Assembly (NCBI RefSeq): GCF_018691265.1
Contig: NW_024881322.1
Span: forward strand, 6,014,001-6,078,000
Source of the DNA: Tyto alba
Taxonomy: Eukaryota > Chordata > Aves > Strigiformes > Tytonidae
DNA length: 64,000 nt
Direction of reading: 5' to 3'
The position numbers and the translations under genes were made by a program. Of the stretch, positions 12,216-24,850 are shown in pieces. The notes under the pieces were generated by a model. The model saw only the letters and a list, made by a program, of their open reading frames with translations, was not told the origin of the DNA and made no database searches. Numbering within the stretch: the first letter of the stretch is position 1; every line of letters begins with the position of its first letter.

Positions 12216-12611
12216 TGTGATGGGTTGACCCTAGCTGGCAGCTAAGCTCCATCTAGTCACTCACTCACTGTCCCCACAGCAGAATGGAGGAGAAAATCAG
12301 AAGGTCAGAAGCAATAAAAACTTGTGGGTTGGGATAAAGACAGTTGAATAAGCAAAAAAAAAAAAAAAAAATACCCACAAGAAATTAGAAAGGGACAGAT
12401 GCTTGCCACCTCCCACCAAGATGGGATGGCCAGTGAGTCTCTAAGCCATGCCTACTGTGGAAATACATACCATCCCCCCCCACCGCCTCCCCCCACCTCA
12501 GTTTTATTGCTGAACATGATGTTGTATGGCACAGGATATCCTTTTGGTCAGTTTGAGTCACCATAAGTGCTACTGTGAAGAAAATTAAGTCCATACCAAC
12601 CAGACTCAGTA
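12216..12611 (+). mobile_element. Solo LTR, avian ERVL-like endogenous retrovirus, internally deleted
   Basis: The stretch begins with TGATGGGTTGACCCTAGCTG and holds the ATGTTGTATGGCACAGGATA segment followed by CTTTTGGTCAGTTTGAGTCA. It finishes with a GAAGAAAATTAA block, a combination I recognise from the common ERVL-type LTRs of birds. No gag, pol or env sequence flanks it, so it is a solo LTR left by recombination between two LTRs. Compared with full-length copies known to me, much of the segment between the GTCAGTTTG block (about 12,545) and the end block is missing. An A-run at about 12,355-12,371 and a C-rich run at 12,474-12,496 are inside it. It does not encode a protein. Confidence 0.8.
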
Positions 12612-15600
12612 TGCCTTCCCACCACTCACCACTAAAATTGAGCTCCTGTACAATTCACACTGATGGTGCCTAGAAAGACAGTATGTACTGCGGTTATTTT
12701 TGTTACTGTCTGTGACTTGATGGGAAATCTTTGAGCATTTACATGGGATAGAAGTCAAACCCTCCTCTGCACAAGCACAAAATATTAAAAATATTTTCTG
12801 AAATATTTTCTAAAAATTTCCTTATCCTTTGTGCACAAGCAATGTTAATCACAAGGAGCTCTAGAAAACTGATCTGGCTGACAAATTCTATTGGAAACTA
12901 CTGTTTACATTTGATTTATTTTTTTTTTATTTATCTTTAACCATTTTTCCAATTTTCATTTTCATGCAGAAAGGAACGTCTTCTGCAGAAGCTGTAGCCC
13001 TTGACAGAAAGTCTGGTTTTGGCTCTAAAATTATCTAGGCATGAACCTTCAGGAATGGGTGTGTTAGCAAAGAAATTTCTAGGTTTATTGCTGCTCTTGA
13101 GCAGTATTAACAGGCTCTTCTGAGAGATTCTGATTTTTGGAACTTGTGATCATTTGTCTTATTTTCCTTCCAAAATTACAAATTCAGGAAGTCTTAATGA
13201 TTTTAATTTGTGGGGCTTTCTCACTTACTTTATGGACTGCATGCAGTCAGCAGTGCCCACTGTCCTGCCCACACACCCACAGTTTCTGCATGCACAGGGT
13301 GGTTTTGGTTGCTAACAGAAATTCTGTACAATTTCTGCAAAAGTGGGCAACTGAGTCAAACCTAAGGTAGAAATATAAGAGAAGGAGAACTTTCTATTTG
13401 GTGCCTCCTTCCCTTCTGATTTATCCTGTTTTCTTATCATGAAAGAGCATCTAAATATATGAACATTCCAATAAGAGGCTACTCTCATTTCCCCTCGGCA
13501 AACTGGTTATGTTCTGAGTCTCCCAAGCAGTTGGGTACAGTGAAGTGAGAGCAACCCCTGGGCCAAATATCTGCACCCTGGGAAAGAGTTCTTGCAGAGA
13601 AAATGGGGTTATATCTTAGATGGAGAATTTTTTTTTTCTTAGTAATTTTAATGTTGTGAGCCCAAGTAAATGTAATTTCATTTCTTTAAGTTTAAACAAA
13701 GCTGCTTTTACAGCAACATCAGAGATTCTTGTAATGAGGATATAGCTCTGAATCATGTCTATTCAGATTTCTGTATTTTGGCTGCTTTGAGAAAAGCCTT
13801 GCTAGCTCTTGAGTATTAGCTGTTATCTATAGTGTGTCACTTTTAGCTATAGAATTGTGTAGGTGCTGGTATGACTATCAGACATTTTCATGTTAAAGTA
13901 ATTCAAGCAAAGAGGCTCCTGAGTTGCTGCACTGACTTTTTCAGGGATGGCAGTTGTCACAGCTCAATGCATCTGCTGTGCTGCAAAGGGGATTTGGACA
14001 AAGTTTCCTCATGGAAATCAGAACATTTAATAACTACAAGTTAGAAGAGCATCAGCGGATTAATGGAACCACTTACCTCAAAACTGAATGACCCCCCGAA
14101 GTACCTTTTCCCTTTTTACAGTGTAAGACAACGTTTCTCTTCTGAAACGTATGAACTGGTAACACAGTTCTACTCCCCCTACCCTCACTCTCCTCCTTTT
14201 CACAAATGGCAGTGTTTGTCATACAGAAAAAGAAATTGCTTAATGAATTGTAGTCAGCTTAGAAGTATGTCAGCTGCATCTAGGGCAATATATAAAGAGG
14301 GAGAAGTACAGTGTAGCACAGAGCAAAACCGAAACTAATGTTTCCTAACAGCTCTATCTCTTTAATTTTGACTTGACTTTCCAGGAGTCTGTGGACAGGC
14401 AAAACTACAGACAAGACTCTGCACAGACACCAAAGACATATTGAGGAGCAAGCATAAGCGTACGTACTTTTCTTGAGTTACCAAGAAATCTGAAGGAAAA
14501 GATGGAAGTGTACACTAAATTCTGTATGTAAGACTGAGCTGATAGTTTCCTTCAAACTTAACTTTTCATATGGTAGTGACCACAAGATTTCTTTCCAGGA
14601 TATGATTGGGGAAAGACAGTCCCTTCCAAAATTAAACTTTGCTTTGGAAACCTCTTCTTCCTTTATAACAGTTGAGCATTAGAAACATCTCTTCAGAATT
14701 GCTTGCCTCCTAACTGATAAGTTTTTTTCATCCCTGCAGAACTCTCAAGGAAAGATATATTGTGGGCTGGAAAAAACAGGCTTAATTCTCTGTGAACCCT
14801 CAGGATCTAACTGTTTCCATTCCCCACCAAAACCAGAAAGAGTCTTGCAAAAATTCTGAGCTTTTCTGCAGTTAGAGTCAGTCTATGTGGTCGCAAGACA
14901 ATTCTTACCTAAACAAACGTACAGCAAAAGAGTAGCATAAGCACTGAAAATAAGCACTTTGAGAAGGAGAAATTTGAGACAGCTATTAAATGTCTTCCTC
15001 CAAATCATGACTATAAGAGGGCTCTTCCCTTGTGTAGGCTAAGTTCTGTGCTAGTATCTCTGTTCAGCTGGGTTTTCTCAATGTCTGCTTAAACTGCTTT
15101 GGATAAAACATTGAATTCAGAGTAATTCAAACAACAGTTGTAGTCACAACCGTTCCGGGGATGAATTTGAGTATAAAAAAGAAGGATAATAGTCTGGAGT
15201 GGAGATTGCCAACGTAAATCATAGGATCATGCTCCTGTCATGTTATTGCTATAAAGGCATCCACACAGAGAAGTTAAAGCCCACTGCTCTGGCACTGTCA
15301 ACTGGTCTTAGCAAATGACAATGCAGTTCTCCCATGAAAGCAAATGTTGCTATAGATGCATGTTTGATAGACAAAAAAATTTGCTAATACCAAAGTGGCA
15401 AGTCCCATTTATCCAACCAGAGGAGCTCACCTCTTCTTGTGTGTAGGAATAGTACAATCCCAGTGCAGTACCAATTAATTTTATTCGTGTAAAACCTCAT
15501 TAACAAAAATTGCAAGCCAGATCATGACCGGTCATAAACCTGATATCTCCAGCTGAGAACTGGAGTACAGGCTTTCTAGTGTGGTGCCTCTGAGACATCA

Positions 15601-16836
15601 CATTAAAAAGAGGAAGCAATTCCAGAGAGCATATCCCTTCATAGCATGGTAATGAAACAACACCTTTAACAGATTCAATGCTTGAATAATACAAAGAAAC
15701 CATGTGATAGGATAGTGATGAAGAACAACTGACATCTGCATCTGATAGAGCAAGATGTGGCTTAGGAGGTTAGATTAAGTGTTAAAGATTTCATGTCTGA
15801 TCAATTTAAATCCTTAGCAGAAGACATTTTCAAGCTACTGACCTCCTGGAACAGCTTCAAAACCAAGACCCAGTAAGCTTATAGTACAAAAAAGATTATA
15901 ATTTTCTACACCATTTTTCCAGTTAAATTGTCTACTCTCACATTTAGCCTTATCCTGAGTTGTAAGCTAATTACAAGATCTGATTATTCTTAAAGATAGT
16001 GCCTCTGCTTGAATGGTAGCTCTACTGCCACTGTCTAGGCACATATCCTTCCCCACTGAATGAATCTACATCTGTATATACACATTTACATGTAAAAAAA
16101 AAGGGAAAAAATTAGCTACTCACTGATTTATCAAGCTTGTTTTGTCTGATGATGTCTTCTTCTTTGTGAACGCATAGTTAAACCCTATATCTGAAAATAG
16201 GAAATAGCACTTCCTGTGTGATCTATTGCAAAACTTTATTACAAGAATTATGGGTATGGTTCTTCTTTTCTGAAAACGCTGTTTCCAGGCTGGGTTCAGA
16301 ACTGAGGGATGAAGACTTTTTGGGCGTCTATTTGCTCTGCTCCTGCTGGAACTGGAGCAGTCAGTACCTGAACTACCACATCTCTATAGGGTTAAGACTG
16401 GGTGGTTAAATTCAATAAAATCCTGGTTTTGGGACAGTAAATATTTCTAGCTGCTCTAGACCCTTCTGCAGCTCAGCAGAAAGGGGTGTGAGATACCTAG
16501 CATACAGAATGTGTGCTTTTAAAATTAAATTCAGGTGTACAAAATGACTGTTGAAACACCACCACCAAGGTATTCATGTTCATTAGCACTGACTTCTAGA
16601 TAATTGGCATGTGGTTCTCCCTTTCACCAGTGCTAGTGAAAAAGAATCAGTAAGCAAAATTAGTATATTTTTGTACTATGCAAAGAAGTATCATGTTAGA
16701 CAACATCACACTTTCTTTAGGTAAGCATGGTGAAGAGAAACAAGTCAAGGTCCAGAGGTTTCAGAGCTAATTGGGTCATACAGAGCACTACTGGTAGAGC
16801 TACCTTCCTTCCAGTTATGTAACCAGCTCATGTAGT

Positions 16837-16886
16837 CTACACCACACTGCACTGTGTAGTGCAGACTGCATGACTGTGTGGTGTAG
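16837..16886. repeat. Nested inverted repeat (hairpin in hairpin)
   Basis: The outer arms CTACACCACA (from 16,837) and TGTGGTGTAG (ending 16,886) are perfectly complementary. Inside them CTGCACT and AGTGCAG form a second perfect 7-bp stem with the loop GTGT. The 11-nt spacer after the inner stem is unpaired. The whole could extrude as a small cruciform or fold in RNA. It is too short for a typical microRNA precursor and no function is known. Confidence 0.7.
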
Positions 16887-18515
16887 ATCCCCTCCTTGGA
16901 CAGCCGTTGTAATTTTTGCAAAACCATTTGTAATGATCTGATTTTTGATGTGGTGACATTGCAGGATTGAAACAATAGAAAGAAAGATTAAAATAACATA
17001 AAATGTTAAATGTATTTTTGCTTCAAGGACAGGAAGTATAGTTGAGTGTATGGGCTAGTGTCATGCATTTAGTTTTTTAAAACATACCCTTCACCAATGC
17101 CATTGGCACTGAAGCTGCAACAGACTCCAGCTGTTTGAGTGATAATTGATGACTTTGTGAGTGATCGTTATAAACCAGGACTGATGAGTAATATGGCCAC
17201 TTAATCTGCTTCCTGAGGAGTCTTTAGTTTTATGACAAAGCCACATTTTTCAAATTTGCAGTTATTTGGCATCAGCTGTTGACCATTTTCTCTAAGACTG
17301 CTGGGTGTTTTCCTGCAGCATTCTTGAAAAGCTGTAAGACGGGCTTGTGCTACAATTATAGCTGGATTTTGTAATTTCCTAGAAAATCTATGTGGAGTTT
17401 CAATAAAACCAGTGATACGTAACCTGACTGCATGTGTTCCAGAGAGTATAACCAACTCACAGAACTGTTTCAGGAGCACCTAAGTAAGGCTTTAGGAAGA
17501 AGCATCTCAGTGATGGCTGAAAGAACATAAATATTTCCTGTTGATCTGGAAGGGGCTGTGTAGGTTTTGCTGTAAATATAGACTATGAACCACTGAAAAC
17601 CTTTAAGCCTGCGAAGAAAGGGCCTTCCCTACAGGGAGACAAAACCCACGTTCTCTTTCTATACCATGTCCCCTCTGAGTTGCTGTCTGAATTTGAAAAG
17701 TTAGGTTTTTACCACTCAGGATATCTCTACCTACTCTATGTATAGGCTACTAGTTCAGCAGTTCCATTTGCAAATGTAATCTTTTGTGAATTACCATGCC
17801 TGGTAAAGAAATGCTTGGCCTACAGGATCAAAAATCCTGCCTAAGGCACTTGGGTTTTGCTGCCCCATGAGAAAGAGGGGCAGTGGCCTGGAGAAGAGGC
17901 TCGTCTTGGCTCTTGAGAGTGAGACCGCTTTGGAGTCCATTGCCCAGGGGGTACAGGTAAGTGTGATTGTCTGGGGGTACCAGAGGTAATCCTTGTCCTC
18001 TTCTCTCCCTGTTTTCTGACACTGGGGCTTCCTTATGCCTTTTTCAGGGACTTTCTGGAGACACCAAGCTCCTTCTTTTTGCTTGCTCTATCAGTTTGCC
18101 GAAGCAAAAAGTAGTGGCGGGTGAAACTAATAGAGCCAACTGGTAAGTCATGGCAAAAATTCTGGAAACTTAGCAAATGGACATTTGGGGATTTAATCCC
18201 TCCCACAGAGGAGAGGAAAAAGACCCAGTTGTATAGCAAGTAGCCTATGCAGATGATGCTTTCTAAACAAATGTGGGAGAAAAAAAATATACAAACCTGC
18301 AAGCATCCATATACTGATAGAACTGCTAAAATTGGAAGTCTCTCAGAAATGGTTAAATTCTTATTTTTATTTTCTCTCATACACATACCTGTTCTAGGAA
18401 AGATCACATAAGTCATCCTTGTAAGACCTACATAATAGTTTCATAATCTGTGAGGTAAGCAGCAGTCCTGAGTTTGGTGTAATGGATTTGATGGATCCTT
18501 GTGATGGGGAATGAG

Positions 18516-18536
18516 TGACTCACGACTCATGACTCA
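18516..18536 (+). promoter_or_regulatory. Three tandem AP-1-like heptamers
   Basis: The 21 bases are TGACTCA, CGACTCA and TGACTCA in direct succession. The first and third are perfect AP-1/TRE sites and the middle one differs at one position; a further TGAGTGA overlaps the left edge. AP-1 and BATF-type bZIP factors act widely in leukocyte enhancers, so a regulatory role in this immune-receptor locus is possible, but this is inference from motif clustering only. Confidence 0.4.
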
Positions 18537-18879
18537 CTTCAAATTTGAGAAAGAAAGCTCAGTTTTGCACACATTGTTTTGAAAGAGTTTAATTTTTTGT
18601 GCCTCCAGTCTGCATGCTTAGAATGAAGACCAGTGGACAGTGCTTTCAGTCTGCCTGAGCTCCAGTTTCTCTGAGCTTTGAAAATCAGGGATGGTTTCTT
18701 TCTGAAACGGTAATGCAAATCGTTGGAAGCTACTTCAGAAAGTTTGATCAAGATTAAAATACAGGAAAAAAGAAAGGTTCAAAAGAGAAGAAATATCTCA
18801 TATTGGACACTTAAGTTTAGGCACCTGAGACTATATTTTGAATTGTAGCTAAATTATTATTATATTATAGAGGTTAGGG

Positions 18880-19050
18880 CCTGTTAGAAAGGAAAGAGCC
18901 ACCAGAAAATCCCTTTTTCAGGTATGTTGGTACTCTGAAGAAATACAGGGGAAAGGACTGAAGTGTTCATTGGTCTAGAAAGCACGGCCTTTGGGAAAGG
19001 AATAGACGATCTCTGGAGAGATCTCTCAGACTTACTTTCTATGATTTTAC
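18880..19050 (+). mobile_element. Possible CR1 3'-end remnant
   Basis: The segment around 19,000-19,048, with AATAGACGATCTCTGGAGAG and then TTTCTATGATTTTA, resembles the end of CR1 elements in which a GATGATCTCTAGAGGTC-like block precedes the TTCTATGATTCTATG tail. It is heavily diverged and short. The left limit is uncertain, and the match may be fortuitous. Confidence 0.45.
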
Positions 19051-20044
19051 TCTTAGAATCTTTCCTGTAAGGGTTTAGTGAGCTTTATAAACATTAACTA
19101 ATCCAAAGAACTGCCTAGGAGACAGAAGCAGAGGAAGCAGTGAGAGAAAAGCCTAGTCAGAGACATTGACAGATGAAGAATGCTTGTCTGATAAAATTAG
19201 AGAGCTGCTTAGGTTCTCCATCTATAAAATTAGACAGAGCAAGAAGGGAAGAAAAGAGTACATAAACTTCATGCTCTTCAGTTGAAATTCTATAAACAAG
19301 GAAGTACTGCTTGGATATACTGAAAAAGAATCAAAAAATAATTGAAAATTTCTGCAACAAAACTGTCTTACTTCAGCTGGGGCTTTCTACAAGCTGTCAC
19401 AATACTACCACTGGCAGAATTGAAGCAAGGGAACAAAACCATGATGTACTTCTATTACTCCATCAACCGCTGAATGTAAGAGAGAACTAGCTTTTTCTAA
19501 CACTAATACTGTTGCCTTAAATTTAAAATGTTATGTGGATGTTGAAGTCAAGATGTGGGGATACACTCAGGGCATTGACATAATTTTCCTAATTTCTTGA
19601 AGAAGTCTCTTTTTCATGTGGTGGGAAACAGAGAGATGGAGACAGTTCACTGTTGGCAAAAATACTGGTAAAATTACCAAGCAGATTACCTACATAGAAA
19701 TGACTGGGCCTCAGCTGTATGCCACTAAGACCATAGCAAAGATTAAGCGATGGCCTTGCAGTTCATCTCATTTTCTAGGCCTCCCATGTGGAAGGAGAAA
19801 TGCTGATTCCAGTCCCTTCGTCAAAGCATGTTTTAGAATTTCAGGCAAAGCAGGACAGCAGGAGGGAAGGTGCATACTGATGCATATGGATGGAGTTGCT
19901 TTCCCATTCCTCTGGTGTGCTTTAGCCTGCCTTTTTATGGAGAAATTGGATGAAGTAGATGTTTTGTGTTGAAAAAGGAGTTCAATAAACATATTACTGA
20001 GTCCTGTGCAGTAGACTCCTCTTGAGTGTCCTCATCCATAGCAG

Positions 20045-20069
20045 CAGTCAGCAGACATTTTGCTGACTG
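20045..20069. repeat. Perfect 9-bp inverted repeat
   Basis: CAGTCAGCA at 20,045-20,053 pairs with TGCTGACTG at 20,061-20,069 across a 7-nt loop. Each arm carries a TGCTGAC half-site of the kind bound by Maf factors, in an arrangement that is not the classical MARE. A chance palindrome is possible. Confidence 0.55.
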
Positions 20070-21559
20070 TCCTCAAGCTTGCAGGGATGGGCATGTGGAA
20101 ACTTCGGTTGAGCACAAGGAGGAGCACACAGGAGGACTTTGCAAGATCTGTTAGTAGGTAATTCATTCCAGACTCCTCCTGTTGTAGGCTGTAGGAATTA
20201 TCTCTCCCACACGTAGCAGGGCAGTTGGCTAGCTAGTCTAAGGGCTCCCTCTGTAGTCAAAGGATAGAGGTAGGTATCTGCAGAGGGTAACTGCCTCTGT
20301 CTTAAGCTACTACACCTTAGGCTAGAATGAATCAACATACGGAGGGGGGTCTCTTTAACAATAGAAAGAGCCTAGACAACAAGTTCAGACTAGACAGCTG
20401 TCAGATGCAAGTGGCAACACTGGACTGGCCTCTGCCAGTGGTGACACCTTACCAGACAGAAGCAGGGTCAGATACACAAACACAATACAGGCAAAGATGA
20501 TCAAAAGGCTTTTATTACCTTGGTGTCCCATCAAGGGTTCCTCAACAATTCCCTGAGCGAGGTAAACAGGACATGGGGAGGCCCGAGGCACTGCGGAGTG
20601 ATGGCCTGTGGCAAGGAACAATGGTCACAGGCTCATGAAGTTTTTGTGTGAGAATGCACATACGCAGTAAATCTAGGTGATGTGACAGCCTTGCAGGTGG
20701 ACTCGTACAGGGAAAGTGTGTGATGGGGAAACCCAGCCAAGGACAACGTAAGCAAAAATATGCTACAATGTGAAATAGAGACTGCCATAACAAAGCATAA
20801 AGGGATTTATTATAAAGAATCTGGGAAATAGCTGTACTGACCTCCATTGCCTGTCTCCTCACCATTTTTATGCATGTAAACTGTGTGTTGATAGAACAGA
20901 CTTATAGCCCAATCACATATTTCAGATTACCTGAATGAAATCTTTGGAGCTTTTAGTAACAAGAAACCATTCTTCATTTTGGAAAAAGATCAAGCCAAGT
21001 ATTTTCAATTTGCTGTTTTTTGGGGCTGAGGGTTTTTTTTAGCAGGTAAGCCTGAAAAAGTTGTCTACATCCTTTGCTGAAGAGGAATAGGCCTGTGCTG
21101 TAGATCGAAAGACCAGTCCCACTGATGGGCCACCCAGAATCAGGAACAGTTTTATTGGGGCACTATGAAGACTGTACCCTGCTCATGCTCACGAAAACTG
21201 TATGTGCTCCCCATCATGTCATTGAAGTAAGGCTGCAATGGCCATCCTCTTCTTCCCCTACGTCCTCATACCCATGTAGGTGTTCTAAAGGGGCACTCTG
21301 TTTTAGAAGAGGTAGGAAGATACATAAAAGCAAAACACAGTTTCTATTGGTGTATGAATCTGCATCATCAGCTGCTCAGTTGTCATAGTACTTCCTCACA
21401 GCTTTGGGGCATTTCATAGAGCCTTGGAGAAGTAAGACTTGATAGTTGAGATGTAAATAAATTGGGAGTTCAATATATTCTTAAGATATTCTGAGTTGCT
21501 CACAGGAAGAACTATACAAGGAAATATGAATGCAATCTACCCTTCATGTTTACCTCTTG

Positions 21560-21601
21560 AGTACACACATCATAATGTTTAGTACACACATCAGGATGCT
21601 T
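21560..21601 (+). repeat. 21-bp imperfect tandem duplication
   Basis: Two adjacent 21-bp units both start with AGTACACACATCA and differ at three positions near the 3' side. It is a small local duplication without known role. Confidence 0.7.
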
Positions 21602-24600
21602 AATTCAATTTGCAGGAGTCATCCTCCTAGCTGAGGGACAGATTATGTGGGGTTCTTTTTGTTGCACTTCACCAGCATGCAGGACCAGGCACTATTTAAT
21701 GTACACTACCAAGAACCACCTTGTACTGCAGAATTTTGCTTTTCCTTCATGGTCATGTCTCTAGTTTGGTCAGGGTAATATCGGAGTGCTTCAGAGATAT
21801 AACAGTATTTGTCTTCTCACCACATTTATGTGATGAATCAGTACAATTATCTCCATTTTGCAATGTGGAAGCGGAATTGCCAAGATTATGAATAACACTG
21901 TCAAGCATCTTAATTTGGGGAAGCTGGTTAGTAAACTGTTTTTCTCCAAAGCAAAGCATTATACTGGGGCATGGTTCCCATCTGTTATAGCTGCTGGTTC
22001 TTGGTCTTCACTTTGGGCCCTGGAACATGAAGAACACAACCTCAGAGGCCATCTATGAAAATCTAAGTTTAAGTGGAAAGGGAAGGTGCTTAATTTATGG
22101 GCTGGAAGTAGACATTTAGGGATAGGTAGGATAAATTCAGGCCTAAGTGCCTAAACCCATTGGTGGAACTTGGGTCTGCCTGTGACAAGCTTGCAGATTC
22201 CAGTAGTATTTGTGGCACAGGGCTCGGCATCTCTGAAATGTAAGCCTTCCCTGATTTTGATTCCCAGAATATCTGCAGGACTGCTTGATGAAACAGAATC
22301 CAAAAGACACAACCAGCCCCAGATAGTCTTCAGTCTTCTCAGAGACTGGCTTCACACCCTTGTGCACCTGTACGGTGGAGCCTGCTTTATTTCTGAGAGA
22401 ACTCCCCATGGAGAAACCAGCAGACTGAAGCCAGTTTGGTAGCCATGCTACACCAATTTATAGACATACTGAATCTGACCTTAATGATCTTCTGACGGGT
22501 TTTATTTAGAGGGTGGAGACACCATTTCCTTAGTAACTCCTGTAGAGAAAATATAAGAAAACACTGGGCTTTAGGTAAGTCAGCAAAACCTCCTTTCTCA
22601 CAGTCCACAGCAAAATAACCACGCCACAGAGTCTGTGATACCACAGACTGTGCATGATGTTTTACATGCTCAGCAAATGAGAATCACTGTGATATCCTCT
22701 ATACTATGGTGTGATAAATTTGATTGCATTCTCTCTCTCTTTTTTTTTAAAGGCAGTATTAATTGCTGTCTCATAACGGGAATGGAATAGCCAGTTTACA
22801 GCTTTGTCCACAAGTGAGATTTTTACACCTGTTCTGTTAGTTGAATGGTTTTGGATAGGTTGTTTGTATCACTGTGCAAAACAGTATCAGTGTTAGCAAG
22901 TGTGATATGAAGACAAGAACATCTGTGTTTCCGAGTATTTCAGATCACATTGCAGTAGTTGTTTTACACCAGTATATTTAGCACGTGCAAGCTAGTTTGC
23001 TGTTCTGCTTGGAAGAGATTGTGTAAGTGTTAAGATGAAAGGAAGACACAAATGGTAAAAATAACTTCAGCTGAAAATCCATCTGAGCAAGAGAATTCAA
23101 AGGAAAGTTGGTATTTCTGCCTAAGTTGTACTAAAGTATACAGGGATAAAGTCCTACATAAAACTTTAATGAATCCTAGCAAAAAAAAAAAAAAAAAGTA
23201 TGTGAGTTGCCTGAAGTGCACTTGTATTCACCTGAAATCTCAAAACCAAACTACTGCTGGCATGTTTTTTCAGGGAATTAACATTGTACACTGATTTTAC
23301 AAGACTTCTTGAAGTCACAATTTCTTTTCAATATTGTTAGCACTTGTCCTTGGCTAGGGGAGAAGTTTACTGTCTGTCTGTTACTGTTTTTCATACTGAC
23401 AAGGGACCATTTTTTATCTCCTAGTTGTTCATATGTTAAATGCATTAAACATTAAATACTTACACAGTGCTCACCACTGACACTTCCAACTTCCCTCTCT
23501 CCACTCATTTAATTGAAAAGACCATTAGGTAATCCTAAACCCTACAGGCCTGTGGTATTTTCCCTTAAATGAGGGAGTCTCTCTTGGGATATAGCCTAAC
23601 ATTTTCTCTGCTTGAGAAAAAAGCCTAGAAATATTAGGGCCAAAGTCTCTGGGCACCAGCCGTAACCTGGAAAAGCTGTATCAGAAAGAAGTGACAAGTG
23701 AAAACACAATTTATCAGGTAGCTTGAGCTTCAGTGTGAGGGAGAAGAACAGGACAACCCATTAGGAGGGGAGACAGACTGACCAGCTGATGCTGGAGTGC
23801 ACTGGGATGGATGAAATAGGACAGCTGATTATCTTCTCCAGCTCAAGAGAAGGAAGGGAACTGCTGACAGAGAGAGAGGAGTTGGGCATGGAAGTCATCT
23901 AAGGGCCACCTGAGTTTCAGCAGACCTCTGAGCTTTTCAGGCTCTTAAAGAAAGTTGAAGTCAGGCAAGCTTCAGAACTTAGTGGCATTATGAGGTCATT
24001 TCAGCAGAAACTTGTAAACCACAGAAAGTTTTGTATCTCACTTCTGGGTTAATTTATTAATGCATTTGGGGTTTGCATTGAATAATGTATTTGGGTTATA
24101 ATGTATTTCTAATTAAGAAGAGCAAAACCCACACAAAGTGTCAGAAAGAAGACTGTGTGAGGTGTGTTTCTGTAGCCAAGACCCTAGTGGAAAGACTACA
24201 GGTAGTTATAGTGTGTGGCCACAATGAGCAATATGATTGATTTTGGCTGGTCCAACTCTTCTTGATGTATTTATCTTAAATAAGAGGACAGGGTAATAAG
24301 TAACTCTTATCTGGATCTTTTCAACACTGATGTCAAGCCCTCGGAAGTGTTGTGCAAATCCCGATGACTATAGCATCCTGCCTCACTGAATTCACACACA
24401 GATCTCAAACATGTGACTGAGCCTGGTTTTAAATTGATTATCATATACAAACCTGTGAAATCTCAGGCTTTCAGGGTGAGGCACATTCACTTTCTCACGC
24501 CTGTTTTGGGTTTCCTCAAAGTGGTGCCATACCTCATAAGTTTGCAGTGCCACAACCAGCCCGTCTACCAAGGTGCTCAATGCTTCCTAGCTGGCCTTGT

Positions 24601-24799
24601 CTGTGGGACAAATGTAATGCTCACAGTCTGTTATGGGTAAAAAGGAAACACCTTATACATAAACCCAAGAATTTATTATTAGTATAATTGAACTTTTAGC
24701 ACTCTAATCCAACAATCATTATTAGTCTAGATCTAATTATCTCAGGAAAAGAAGGAAAAGAGAAAAAAATAAAAGACATGAATACTCTGGGCAGAAACA

Positions 24800-24850
24800 T
24801 GTTAATAATAATAAAAATAACAATAATAATAACAACAGCAAAAATAATAG
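24800..24850 (+). repeat. AAT/AAC-rich low-complexity repeat
   Basis: The run consists mostly of AAT and AAC trinucleotides (TTAATAATAATAAAAATAAC and similar). It is a degenerate simple repeat. Confidence 0.65.

Larger units (their letters stand above)
12612..18879. other. Intergenic, AT-rich, between the CCR5-type and CCR8-like genes
   Basis: No gene is recognised. All open frames are under about 130 codons and lack domains. It contains a possible non-coding-exon donor on the minus strand at 14,076-14,075, a nested hairpin at 16,837-16,886 and a tandem AP-1-like heptamer at 18,516-18,536, each listed separately where it can be supported. Confidence 0.5.
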
